Shown here one piece after another: positions 37,571-45,175 of a stretch of DNA of 64,000 nt (its first letter is position 1; the number at the start of each line of letters is the position of its first letter). Source of the DNA: Romboutsia_E sp900604535 (GTDB lineage: Bacteria > Bacillota > Clostridia > Peptostreptococcales > Peptostreptococcaceae); NCBI RefSeq assembly GCF_900604535.1, contig NZ_UWOT01000009.1, positions 1-64,000 on the forward strand, in the 5' to 3' direction. The notes below the pieces were generated by a model. The model was given only the letters and a program-made list of their open reading frames with translations, ran no database searches and was not told the origin of the DNA. The translations under genes and the position numbers were made by a program.

Positions 37571-37757
37571 GTTTTTATAAGATATTATTTATAATACTGA
37601 GGGAATATTACATAAATAAATTTATAATATGGGAAAATATGAATGAAAACATATTTATAAAAAAAAAACTTTGTGGTAGAATTAATAGTTAACTAGTAAA
37701 TATTTAATTTTGAATATTCGCATTTAATTTAAATAAATTTAAGATAGGAGGCTTTAT

Positions 37758-38771
37758 ATGAAAAGTAATATAACAATAAAAGATGTAGCAAAAAAAGCGG
37801 GCGTATCAATATCCACTGTATCAAGAGTTATAAATGATTCAAAGCCGGTAACAGATGAGGTAAAACAAAAAGTTCTAGATGTAATAAAAGAAACTGGATA
37901 TATTCCAAATCCATTAGCTAGAAGTTTAGTAACTAAAAAAAGTCAATTAATAGGAGTAATAATCCCAGAGGTGTCAGATTCCTTTGCAAATGAAATACTA
38001 AATGGAGTAGAAGAAATTGCAAAAATGTATGATTATGAGATACTTTTAGCTAATACATATTCAGATAAAGAGCAGGAGCTAAAGAGTATAAATCTATTAA
38101 GAGCCAAGCAAGTTGAAGGTATTGTAATGATATCATGGAAAGTAGAAGAAGAGCATGTTGATTATATGCAAAGATGTGGAATACCAGCATGCTACATAAG
38201 TAAGACTGCAAGAGATTATGATATATATACTGTAAGTACAAGTAATATAGATGCTACGTATGATATGACAAAATACCTTTTAGATAAAGGTCATGAAAAA
38301 ATAGCATTTATTATGACTAGTCAAGATGATACTATACTAGAAAGAGAAAGACTGACTGGGTACGAAAAAGCACTAAGTGAAAGAAATATTAATTTAAATG
38401 AAAAATTAATAAAACATGGAACTACTACTTATGAAGGTGGTTATAAAAGTATGAAAGAAATGCTAGAAGAGGGAATTATACCTCATGCGGCATTTGTAAC
38501 AGGGGATGAGGCTGCTATAGGAGCTATAAATGCTATTTGTGATGCTGGATATAGAGTTCCAGAAGATATATCTGTAGCTGGATTTAATGATGTAAAGATA
38601 GCTAAGATGTATAGACCTAAATTAACAACAGTACATCAGCCATTATATGATATGGGGGCAGTTGCTATAAGAATGGTTATAAAGATGATAAATAAAGAAG
38701 AATTAAATGAAAAGAAAATAGAATTACCATATAGAATAGAAGAAAGAGAAAGTGTTATCGAAAGAAGATAA
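37758..38771 (+). CDS. ccpA: Catabolite control protein A (LacI family)
   Basis: A 337-residue LacI/GalR regulator. Residues 4-50 form the DNA-binding head (ITIKDVAKKAGVSISTVSRV, then the hinge YIPNPLARSL). The periplasmic-binding-like core follows, with GVIIPEVSDSFANEIL near 65 and VTGDEAAIGAINA near 250. Position between the small spore genes and cdeC matches my recollection of ccpA in C. difficile, and no sugar operon is adjacent, as expected for the global regulator CcpA. It would bind cre sites with HPr-Ser-P. AGGAGGC precedes the ATG. A strong terminator follows. Confidence 0.85.
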   Translation: MKSNITIKDVAKKAGVSISTVSRVINDSKPVTDEVKQKVLDVIKETGYIPNPLARSLVTKKSQLIGVIIPEVSDSFANEILNGVEEIAKMYDYEILLANTYSDKEQELKSINLLRAKQVEGIVMISWKVEEEHVDYMQRCGIPACYISKTARDYDIYTVSTSNIDATYDMTKYLLDKGHEKIAFIMTSQDDTILERERLTGYEKALSERNINLNEKLIKHGTTTYEGGYKSMKEMLEEGIIPHAAFVTGDEAAIGAINAICDAGYRVPEDISVAGFNDVKIAKMYRPKLTTVHQPLYDMGAVAIRMVIKMINKEELNEKKIELPYRIEERESVIERR

Positions 38772-38774
38772 TAA

Positions 38775-38811
38775 AAAAGCTAGGTTAAAATAATTTAACC
38801 TAGCCTTTTTT
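38775..38811. terminator. Bidirectional terminator after ccpA
   Basis: AAAAAGCTAGGTTAAA pairs with TTTAACCTAGCCTTTTT; shared with the convergent gene ending at 38814. Confidence 0.92.
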
Positions 38812-38813
38812 AT

Positions 38814-39218
38814 TTAATTAGAAGGTGATTTTTTAGTTTTTTTAACAACTTTTTTTACTTTCTTAGTTTTTTTAGTCTTAGGGGCAACACTTCCATCAGA
38901 TTGCAATTCTTTAGAGTGTGAATTATTGGATTTTTTATGTTTTGTTTTTTTATGATCAAGTTTATCTTGAACTTCTGCTTCAGAAATTTTGTTCATAATA
39001 GTGTCTAATTTTTTTCTTTGGTTTTCATCTAGGAATGTTTTAAATTTAGAAATAACCTCCTCTTTCCCTTCTAATGTTTTTCCTATTTTAACCAATTCAT
39101 CAATAAGTTCATTTTCAGATTTTCCTTTATAGTCATTTGCAATTTTTTCGATTTTATCTTTATCAATATTTTTTTCTTTAGCCATTTGCTCTAGAGTTTT
39201 AGGATCTACTTTTTTCAT
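38814..39218 (-). CDS. Lys-rich-tailed hypothetical protein
   Basis: 134 residues. The first 85 are charged and helical (DPKTLEQMAKEKNIDKDKIE), then a strongly basic tail with repeated Lys-Thr-Lys units (KKTKHKKSNN, KTKKTKKVKKVVKKTKK). I do not recognise it. Basic tails of this type occur in nucleic-acid-binding or polyphosphate/acidic-polymer-binding proteins. Helices recall small folded modules, but no motif is firm. AAAGGAGC lies before the ATG. It is divergent from the acidic-tailed gene at 39434, which suggests a possible basic/acidic pair. Confidence 0.65.
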   Translation of the reverse strand: MKKVDPKTLEQMAKEKNIDKDKIEKIANDYKGKSENELIDELVKIGKTLEGKEEVISKFKTFLDENQRKKLDTIMNKISEAEVQDKLDHKKTKHKKSNNSHSKELQSDGSVAPKTKKTKKVKKVVKKTKKSPSN

Positions 39219-39433
39219 AAATATGCTCCTTTCTATAATATCTATAGTCTATAATTCATATTATTTATATATAGAAATATTGTTAAAGTGGTGAGTATAA
39301 ATTTAAAATCTATAATAAATAAAATTTATTATAGATAATATATATGCAATTTAAATAAAAAAAAGTAACAATAAGATCAAATAAAACATAGTTTATATAT
39401 GAGGGAGTAGTATAGTTTAAGGGGTGACTTGTA

Positions 39434-40243
39434 TTGAATAATCTACTATTAATACTTGGAATGCTAGCATTAAGTAATGGTAACATATCATTATTTGATA
39501 ATAAAAATAAATCTAAAAAATCATCAGAAAGTAATTCCACTAGTAGGACGCCTAAAGTTAAAAATAAGAATAATCATAATTCTAATACTAAAATAAAAAG
39601 AAGAAGAAAACAAAATAATAATTCGACAAGTGATAATGACGATATATTTAAGTTTAATATGAATGATATAAGTAAGGGGTTAAAATTAATGGAATTAAGT
39701 GACGAGGATTTAGATAGAGGCATGGAAATCATAACTAGAACAAAAAAATACATGTCACGAGATGAAAAAAAAATTCTTATAAAAATAGAAAGCTTACTAG
39801 ATTTAGTAAAAGGAATTAAAAAATTAAGTGCTATAGATATATCTGATGATTTAGAAGAAAGTAATTTTTTTAGAACAATGGATGAAGAAGATAAAAAAAA
39901 TATGATGATAAGAGAAATTATAGAGGTTTTCCCAGAAAAAAGAAAAGAGTCTGTAGAAAAAGCTATTGATATAAAGAAAAAGATTGACTTATTTGCAGAA
40001 CTATTTTTACCTGATGATTTTGGAGAGGGTGGATTTAGCTTAAGTTCATTGGCTGATATAAATAACTTAGGAAGTATAAGTAATCTGAAATTATTAGGTA
40101 ATTTATTACGTGGTGATGATGATGGATTATCTTATGAAGATGAAGAAGATGATTATGATTTCGAAGAAGATAGTTACGAAGAATTTGATGAATATGAAGA
40201 TGAAGAACAATATGAATATATAGATACTGATGAAGACGATTAA
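39434..40243 (+). CDS. Acidic-tailed hypothetical protein of the spore region
   Basis: 269 residues. A short hydrophobic N-terminus (LLLILGMLALSNGNISLF) is followed by a basic Asn/Lys stretch (residues about 25-65), a helical middle, and a very acidic Asp/Glu/Tyr tail of about 45 residues. The start is TTG 39434, six bases after GGGGTGA. I do not recognise a domain. Its position between ccpA and cdeC suggests correspondence to an uncharacterised gene in the same interval of C. difficile, but this is from memory. Tyr-rich acidic tails occur in spore-coat-like proteins, so an envelope role is plausible. It directly precedes the structured RNA gene. Confidence 0.65.
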   Translation: MNNLLLILGMLALSNGNISLFDNKNKSKKSSESNSTSRTPKVKNKNNHNSNTKIKRRRKQNNNSTSDNDDIFKFNMNDISKGLKLMELSDEDLDRGMEIITRTKKYMSRDEKKILIKIESLLDLVKGIKKLSAIDISDDLEESNFFRTMDEEDKKNMMIREIIEVFPEKRKESVEKAIDIKKKIDLFAELFLPDDFGEGGFSLSSLADINNLGSISNLKLLGNLLRGDDDGLSYEDEEDDYDFEEDSYEEFDEYEDEEQYEYIDTDEDD

Positions 40244-40346
40244 TTTATAAAAAATTAAATCTAATCGTATGAATTACATAATATGGATAAGAAAGAAAAA
40301 GTAGGAATTAATTCACAATATTATTTAAATTACTATATAAAACCTC

Positions 40347-40375
40347 TTTTAAAATTTTTATATTTATTATATAAT
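40347..40375 (+). promoter_or_regulatory. Promoter of the structured RNA
   Basis: A perfect TATAAT at 40370-40375, with a weak TTTTAA -35 at 40347-40352 (17-base spacer). Initiation would fall near 40382-40384, exactly where the RNA's closing stem begins. Confidence 0.6.
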
Positions 40376-40383
40376 AATAATAT

Positions 40384-40597
40384 AAATCCTGAAGCATTCG
40401 ATAAGGCTTTCTTAAATTCAACCGACAAAGTTTAAACGGGAGATCGAGTCTAAATCCAGCTAATATGCCCTAACATACATAGGGAAATTAAAAGTATTTA
40501 GCAGGTCACCCACCTGGGAGTATCTCGGGTCTGAATTTATGGGGCCACCGGTGTTTTGGGATTAAAAAAAGTGTTGCTCTATAGCAACACTTTTTTA
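40384..40597 (+). ncRNA. Structured noncoding RNA (raiA-motif or 6S RNA candidate)
   Basis: About 200 bases, clearly richer in G and C than its surroundings, without a coding frame, between its own TATAAT and an intrinsic terminator. I can fold it by eye. P1: 40385-40398 with 40550-40563, 14 continuous pairs including wobbles, which closes the molecule. P2: TAAATTCA 40413-40420 with 40532-40539. P3: GAGAT 40440-40444 with 40522-40526. P4: CTAAAT 40450-40455 with 40496-40501. P5: CCCTA 40468-40472 with 40480-40484. P6: CAGGT 40502-40506 with 40512-40516, loop CACCC. Unpaired GGGGCCACC (40541-40549) and GTTTAAAC look conserved in style. Size and position next to spore genes suggest the raiA motif, a widespread clostridial RNA of unknown mechanism. 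The long closing stem would also fit 6S RNA. I am sure it is an RNA gene, less sure of the family. Confidence 0.75.
40564..40597. terminator. Terminator of the RNA gene
   Basis: AAAAAGTGTTGCT pairs with AGCAACACTTTTTT (loop CTAT region); also serves the convergent gene ending at 40599. Confidence 0.92.
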
Positions 40598-40598
40598 T

Positions 40599-41612
40599 TT
40601 AAAATCCTAAAATTCCTACATCATCTATACTTGTAAATACTGTATTAACGTTGTAAGGTAAATCATCTTTATAATTTGAAAAAAAGTTAGCTCTCATAAA
40701 ATCATTTTCAACACTATATTCATCAATTTCATGTTCACTCCAGCTTTTTCCTAAATCTTTAGAATAACTTGTATGTAATTTTCCAAAATTGACCCACATT
40801 AAATATAAAGTTGAATCTTTTTTTAAAAAAGAAGGATACATACATGTAGAAGGACCTGTTATATAAGTTGATATATCTGTATCAAATGAAGTATCATTTA
40901 AATAACCGTTTAAATATTTTACAGAGTATCCGTTATCTAAATTCTCACAGAATGTTAAGTGATAAAAATTCATGCTATCTTTCAATACATTTAAGTAAAT
41001 TTTATTTTTTCTAGAGTTAGTTATTTGAACAGGTGAGGACCATGTCAGTGTGCTTTTATTAAATCTAGATAAAAAAACTTCTTCAATTCCATTTACTAAA
41101 TTAAAATAAAATACGCTAGGGGAATCATAGCTCCAAATAACAATAAAATTATCTAAAATAATATGATTTATAAAATCTATCTTATTTTCAGTCCATACAT
41201 CATTATGTTTGAAATGATGAAATAGAGCACAAGTATTGGCAGAATTATGATTATAAACATAGTATAAAATATGTGTATCATTTCTGGTAATATTTATATA
41301 TGGGAAACAAATACCAAACTTTTTAGAATTGTATTTTAAGAGCTCTTTTTGCGTAAAATTAGAAGATCCACTTTGTGAAGTTAAAATTTTTAGAGCTCCA
41401 TCATTATAAATACCATATACATTATCAAATTTATCTAAATTAAAAAAGCAATTTGCAGAATCAATAGAATTATTACGTATCAATTTCTTTGAAAAAAGAA
41501 ACTCGTTATTTTTATCATAGTAATTATAAGATATATCTTTATCAAAGGTAATAAAAAACATATCCTTAGAAGAACGTCTAATTATTGTTGAGCATTTATT
41601 AATAAAACTCAT
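40599..41612 (-). CDS. Beta-propeller-like hypothetical protein, cdeC neighbour 1
   Basis: 337 residues with no signal peptide, membrane segment or recognisable enzyme motif. Repeated short beta-strand blocks with aromatic and Asp residues (NVYGIYNDGALKI, HILYYVYNHNS, FIVIWSYDSPSVFYF, SYSKDLGKSWSEHE) suggest a beta-propeller; the last resembles the Asp-box of sialidase/BNR repeats. GGAGGTATAT precedes the ATG. It is divergent from cdeC and converges on the RNA gene. A similar, shorter protein lies on the other side of cdeC (43060), which suggests both serve the spore surface. Function is unknown. Confidence 0.65.
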   Translation of the reverse strand: MSFINKCSTIIRRSSKDMFFITFDKDISYNYYDKNNEFLFSKKLIRNNSIDSANCFFNLDKFDNVYGIYNDGALKILTSQSGSSNFTQKELLKYNSKKFGICFPYINITRNDTHILYYVYNHNSANTCALFHHFKHNDVWTENKIDFINHIILDNFIVIWSYDSPSVFYFNLVNGIEEVFLSRFNKSTLTWSSPVQITNSRKNKIYLNVLKDSMNFYHLTFCENLDNGYSVKYLNGYLNDTSFDTDISTYITGPSTCMYPSFLKKDSTLYLMWVNFGKLHTSYSKDLGKSWSEHEIDEYSVENDFMRANFFSNYKDDLPYNVNTVFTSIDDVGILGF

Positions 41613-41715
41613 ATATACCTCCTACTTAATTTATAAGAAAATATTCACACTATATATATATTTACAAAAAAAAGTTTTATTCTACTTTATTGTTATCTTT
41701 AGGTTAAGGCAAGTC

Positions 41716-41744
41716 ACAAAAGATAGTTAAACTGCATAATATTA
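41716..41744 (+). promoter_or_regulatory. Possible sigma-K-like promoter for cdeC
   Basis: ACA at 41716-41718 and CATAATATTA at 41735-41744, about 57 bases before the start codon. The -10 fits the CATA core with one deviation at the end. Late mother-cell expression is expected for an exosporium gene. Confidence 0.45.
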
Positions 41745-41800
41745 ATTAGGCTAGTAAAGCCGAGGCATTGAGAAATCATTTAAGGGGAGGACAATGAGAA

Positions 41801-42997
41801 ATGCAAGATCTTAGAAAGAATAAAAGAAAAATGATTAATAAACATATGAATGCAGTCAACAACCCTGAAATAGAAGAAATGAGCGACGATTTAGAGAGGG
41901 TTTATAGACCAAAACACAGCGATAATTGTAATCCATGTCCAAAAGAATGCGAACATGAACATGAACACGAATGTGACTGTGAATGCGAATGTCATCATCA
42001 TCACCATCATCATGAAGATTGTGAACCATGTGAAGTTGAATCTGACAATTGTGTAAATAATCCTTGTTCTGAGGAATGTTGTACTCCAATAGTTCCATCA
42101 ACATTTTCAACTAGTAATAGTATACCAGTTGCTATTGAAACTAACAGAGTATTTGATAGTATAGTTTTCCAAACACTTACAGATGGAATGAGCTTACAAG
42201 GTCCATTGGTGTATGATATTGAAGTTGCTGAAGTTAGAGGTCCAGTTCCAAGAACAGGTCCAGTAAGTGTAACTATTGAAAAAGTATGTATGAACTACTG
42301 CTCAATAGATATAGAATCAGAAGATCCTAGATTAGAAGATTTTAACGTAGTTAAAACATGTTCAGATGATAGAGGGCTTTGTGATACAACTTTTGAATAT
42401 AAGGTATGTGGAGATACAAATACAACTTGCTGTGAAAAGAAAAAAGGTCAATCTGTTGCATATAAACAAAAAGGATTAGTTGCAACTGTAAAAGATTTGG
42501 TATTAGAACTAAGAGGTAAATGTGGATGTACAGAAATAATAGCATTGGCATATCCAGCAGTTAGAACTCCAAGTGGATGCTTACAAAGAGTTTCAGAAGT
42601 TCAATTCCCATATAATACGTTTGCAGCATCATGTTGTTTACCAGCTAGTGGAAGACCAGTTACATTAAGACAAGATTATCAAGTTAGTTTAACAGTTGAT
42701 TGTGTTGGAAAAGCATATTTATGTTTAGTAGAAGTTTCTGATTGTGAATGTTATTATAATTTAGATATACCTAATGGTATAGATGTGGTACTTTGCTTGC
42801 AAGAGGTTGTAAGTATATTAGTAAACGAGAGAATTGTTGTATTAGCATCACCAACTCAAGTTTCTCCGAGAGTTGTAGATAATTACTCTAAATTATGTGA
42901 CTTTACACAATGTGTAGATTCAGTTACATCTACACAATCAGGTGAATCTACAACATCAACAAATGGATGCAACACATGTAAAAAAACTTATAAATAA
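41801..42997 (+). CDS. cdeC: CdeC-like cysteine-rich exosporium protein
   Basis: A 398-residue protein with about 34 cysteines. The N-terminus MQDLRKNKRKMINK resembles CdeC of C. difficile. An Asp/Cys/Glu-rich part (residues about 42-90) holds HEHEHECDCECEC and seven consecutive His, a possible metal-binding tract. The remainder is a beta-rich domain with Cys pairs (CGCTE, ASCCLP, SDCECYY) and a Ser/Thr/Cys tail. CdeC is needed for exosporium and coat assembly in C. difficile, probably through disulfide and self-assembly interactions. GGGGAGG ends ten bases before this ATG. Another ATG at 41794 is nearer but opens only six codons. A sigma-K-like promoter lies upstream. Confidence 0.9.
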   Translation: MQDLRKNKRKMINKHMNAVNNPEIEEMSDDLERVYRPKHSDNCNPCPKECEHEHEHECDCECECHHHHHHHEDCEPCEVESDNCVNNPCSEECCTPIVPSTFSTSNSIPVAIETNRVFDSIVFQTLTDGMSLQGPLVYDIEVAEVRGPVPRTGPVSVTIEKVCMNYCSIDIESEDPRLEDFNVVKTCSDDRGLCDTTFEYKVCGDTNTTCCEKKKGQSVAYKQKGLVATVKDLVLELRGKCGCTEIIALAYPAVRTPSGCLQRVSEVQFPYNTFAASCCLPASGRPVTLRQDYQVSLTVDCVGKAYLCLVEVSDCECYYNLDIPNGIDVVLCLQEVVSILVNERIVVLASPTQVSPRVVDNYSKLCDFTQCVDSVTSTQSGESTTSTNGCNTCKKTYK

Positions 42998-43014
42998 ATT
43001 TGATAGTGTATAAA

Positions 43015-43052
43015 TCAAATGGTGAACCTAATTTTAGGTTCACCATCTTTGA
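43015..43052. terminator. Bidirectional terminator after cdeC
   Basis: ATCAAATGGTGAACCTA pairs with TAGGTTCACC-ATCTTTGAT around ATTT; serves cdeC and the convergent gene at 43060. Confidence 0.8.
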
Positions 43053-43059
43053 TATAATA

Positions 43060-43719
43060 TTATTTTTTATATTTTATACTATAACAATACTCAAATATAT
43101 CATCACGAATATTTGATTTACTTTGATTATTAGAAGTATAGTTAATATCTCTAAGTAATGTATTAGGGGTTAGCCATAATCTAGATTGACTATTAAATAT
43201 AATAGTATTATTATTAGACTCACCTCTAGTAGAAGTATTTAAAGCCTTATACTCAAAGACAATATTTGATAAATCATCTATGTTTAATTTATAAATATGT
43301 CCTTTATCTTTTACAATATTGTTGATATCATGCTTTGATATCTTAGTATTTCCTGGGCAAAAATTAAAATGTGATACTTTATAAATATTTTCATCAAGAG
43401 AGCTTTCTTCAACAACAAATAAGTTTAAGTAATTATTTATTATATAAAGTCTCATATCTTTAATATTTTTTGTATTATTAAATGCTTTACAGATAGCAGT
43501 TTTCTTCCAATATCCTCTATTATTATTAAAAAAGTGAATTAATCTTCCTGTTGTATCTATAGAACAAATATGAATTCTTTTTTGAGAATCAATATTTGCA
43601 CAATAAGTATAAATGTTATTTGATAATTTTTCAGTATGTTCATTTATATTTTTTATATAAAGTTTATCATTACTAGTATAAATATAAAAAGGTTTTATGT
43701 CAGAATTAGTTTTACTCAT
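43060..43719 (-). CDS. Beta-propeller-like hypothetical protein, cdeC neighbour 2
   Basis: 219 residues, no signal or membrane segment. Strand-rich blocks (PFYIYTSNDKLYIKNI, RIHICSIDTTGRLIHFF, NLFVVEESSLDENIY) recall the propeller-type protein at 40599, though similarity is in pattern rather than clear identity. Its ATG overlaps the stop of the SpoVB-like gene by four bases (ATGA), with AGGAGGATAAG before it, so it is translationally coupled to that flippase gene. It converges on cdeC. Function unknown; a spore-envelope role is inferred. Confidence 0.65.
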   Translation of the reverse strand: MSKTNSDIKPFYIYTSNDKLYIKNINEHTEKLSNNIYTYCANIDSQKRIHICSIDTTGRLIHFFNNNRGYWKKTAICKAFNNTKNIKDMRLYIINNYLNLFVVEESSLDENIYKVSHFNFCPGNTKISKHDINNIVKDKGHIYKLNIDDLSNIVFEYKALNTSTRGESNNNTIIFNSQSRLWLTPNTLLRDINYTSNNQSKSNIRDDIFEYCYSIKYKK

Positions 43720-45053
43720 CTTATCCTCCTAATTTTAAGGTTTTTTATAGCATTAATTAAAACTACACTATGTAATATACAGGTAAATATAGAAACAGCA
43801 GTCATTATATATATGTAAGCGTATATATTTAAATTAGGTATTGGAAGCAAGAAGTAGAGAGCTATTAATTGAATAACCATTCCTAAAATCGTATTTACGC
43901 TAGATTCAAATTCTTTTCTTATAGAATGTAAAATACCTGAAAGAGTTTGGTTTAATGATAAAAATAAAGGAGCTAAGCACATTGATTTTAAGTAGTCTCC
44001 AGCTATTTTATTTTTAAATACAATTAAGCATATTTCTTCACCAAAGAAATAAAAAAGTAATGAAGATGAAATTCCAACAGCAATTGTAAGTAGTAATGAA
44101 TACTTTATTTTTTTAAAAACATTTTTATATTTGTTTAGTGCTATTTCTTGTGAGATACTGGGGATTAAATTTACAACTAATGCAGAGCCAACAGTAAATG
44201 GAAGATAAACAAATGGTATAACCATACCACTAATGATTCCATACATGCTTAAAGCACTTGAATAAGAAATACCTGCTAATACTAATCTAGATGGAACCAT
44301 CATTGAGCTTATAGATTGCAACAATACATTTGACATACGATTACATGTAATTGGTAAAGAAAACTTTAGAGTTTCTATTGAAGAATTAATGAAATCATTT
44401 ATATTTATTGTATAATTTTTTGATAAATCATTATTTTTATATAAGCATATGGTCATAAATAATACATTAGTACCTTCACCTATAGATATACCTAATAAAG
44501 CAATGTAACAATTAAATGCTTTATCCTTTATATACATACATAATAAACATACGAATAAAATTTTACTTACTTGTTCTAGAATTTGGCCTAATGCAGGTAT
44601 AGTAACTTTTTTTATTCCATAATAGTATCCTCTTATTATATTTGAAATAGTTATTATTACAACTGCAGGGCAGATTGAGAGTACAAATAAATTTAAATCT
44701 TTATCATTAAGCAATTTGAGAGAGATAAATTTACTACTGAAAGATATAAATAATGAAATTGCAAATGAAATTATAAATGCCACGTATAATGTAGATATAA
44801 ATAATGTATTTAATTCATGATTGTTTTTTAGTGCCTTTCTTTTAGCGACTAAACAACTAAGAGATGTAGGTATACCTGTTGTAGTAAGAGCTAAACAAAT
44901 CATTAAAAAATTAAATATCATGTGATATATACCTAAACCGGTTTCGCCCATAGTGTTGGATAAGAATATTTTATATAAAAAACCGAGAATCCTTACAATA
45001 AAATTTGATATGAATAATATAATCGTTGATAACAAGAGGTTAGGTATTCTCAA
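43716..45053 (-). CDS. SpoVB/MurJ-like polysaccharide flippase (MOP superfamily)
   Basis: 445 residues with about fourteen membrane segments, the layout of the multidrug/oligosaccharidyl-lipid/polysaccharide (MOP) family. The opening (LSTIILFISNFIVRILGFLYK, FLSNTMGETGLGIYHM) is typical of SpoVB/YtgP proteins, which flip lipid-linked wall or polysaccharide precursors. In spore formers SpoVB acts in cortex synthesis. The start is TTG (45051-45053), five bases after GGGGGGTGA on the minus strand. It precedes, and overlaps, the propeller-type gene, and lies near cdeC, which supports a sporulation role, although several paralogues usually exist in one genome. Confidence 0.85.
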   Translation of the reverse strand: MRIPNLLLSTIILFISNFIVRILGFLYKIFLSNTMGETGLGIYHMIFNFLMICLALTTTGIPTSLSCLVAKRKALKNNHELNTLFISTLYVAFIISFAISLFISFSSKFISLKLLNDKDLNLFVLSICPAVVIITISNIIRGYYYGIKKVTIPALGQILEQVSKILFVCLLCMYIKDKAFNCYIALLGISIGEGTNVLFMTICLYKNNDLSKNYTININDFINSSIETLKFSLPITCNRMSNVLLQSISSMMVPSRLVLAGISYSSALSMYGIISGMVIPFVYLPFTVGSALVVNLIPSISQEIALNKYKNVFKKIKYSLLLTIAVGISSSLLFYFFGEEICLIVFKNKIAGDYLKSMCLAPLFLSLNQTLSGILHSIRKEFESSVNTILGMVIQLIALYFLLPIPNLNIYAYIYIMTAVSIFTCILHSVVLINAIKNLKIRRIR

Positions 45054-45175
45054 TTAATCACCCCCCTTATGTTTAAATATATTCATAAGATAATTAAAAA
45101 ATAATTAATCTTTGTAAAATTTAATTTTTCCATTTCATCTAAACTTTGGTATTATATATACATACTATATAATGT

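Noticed and set aside
40384..40597. tmRNA, SRP RNA or RNase P RNA
   Set aside because: None of their conserved cores (tRNA-like ends, SRP tetraloop domain, RNase P core) is visible.
41856..42551. Minus-strand frames across cdeC
   Set aside because: They are complements of repetitive Cys/His codons with no start signals; the plus-strand gene explains them.
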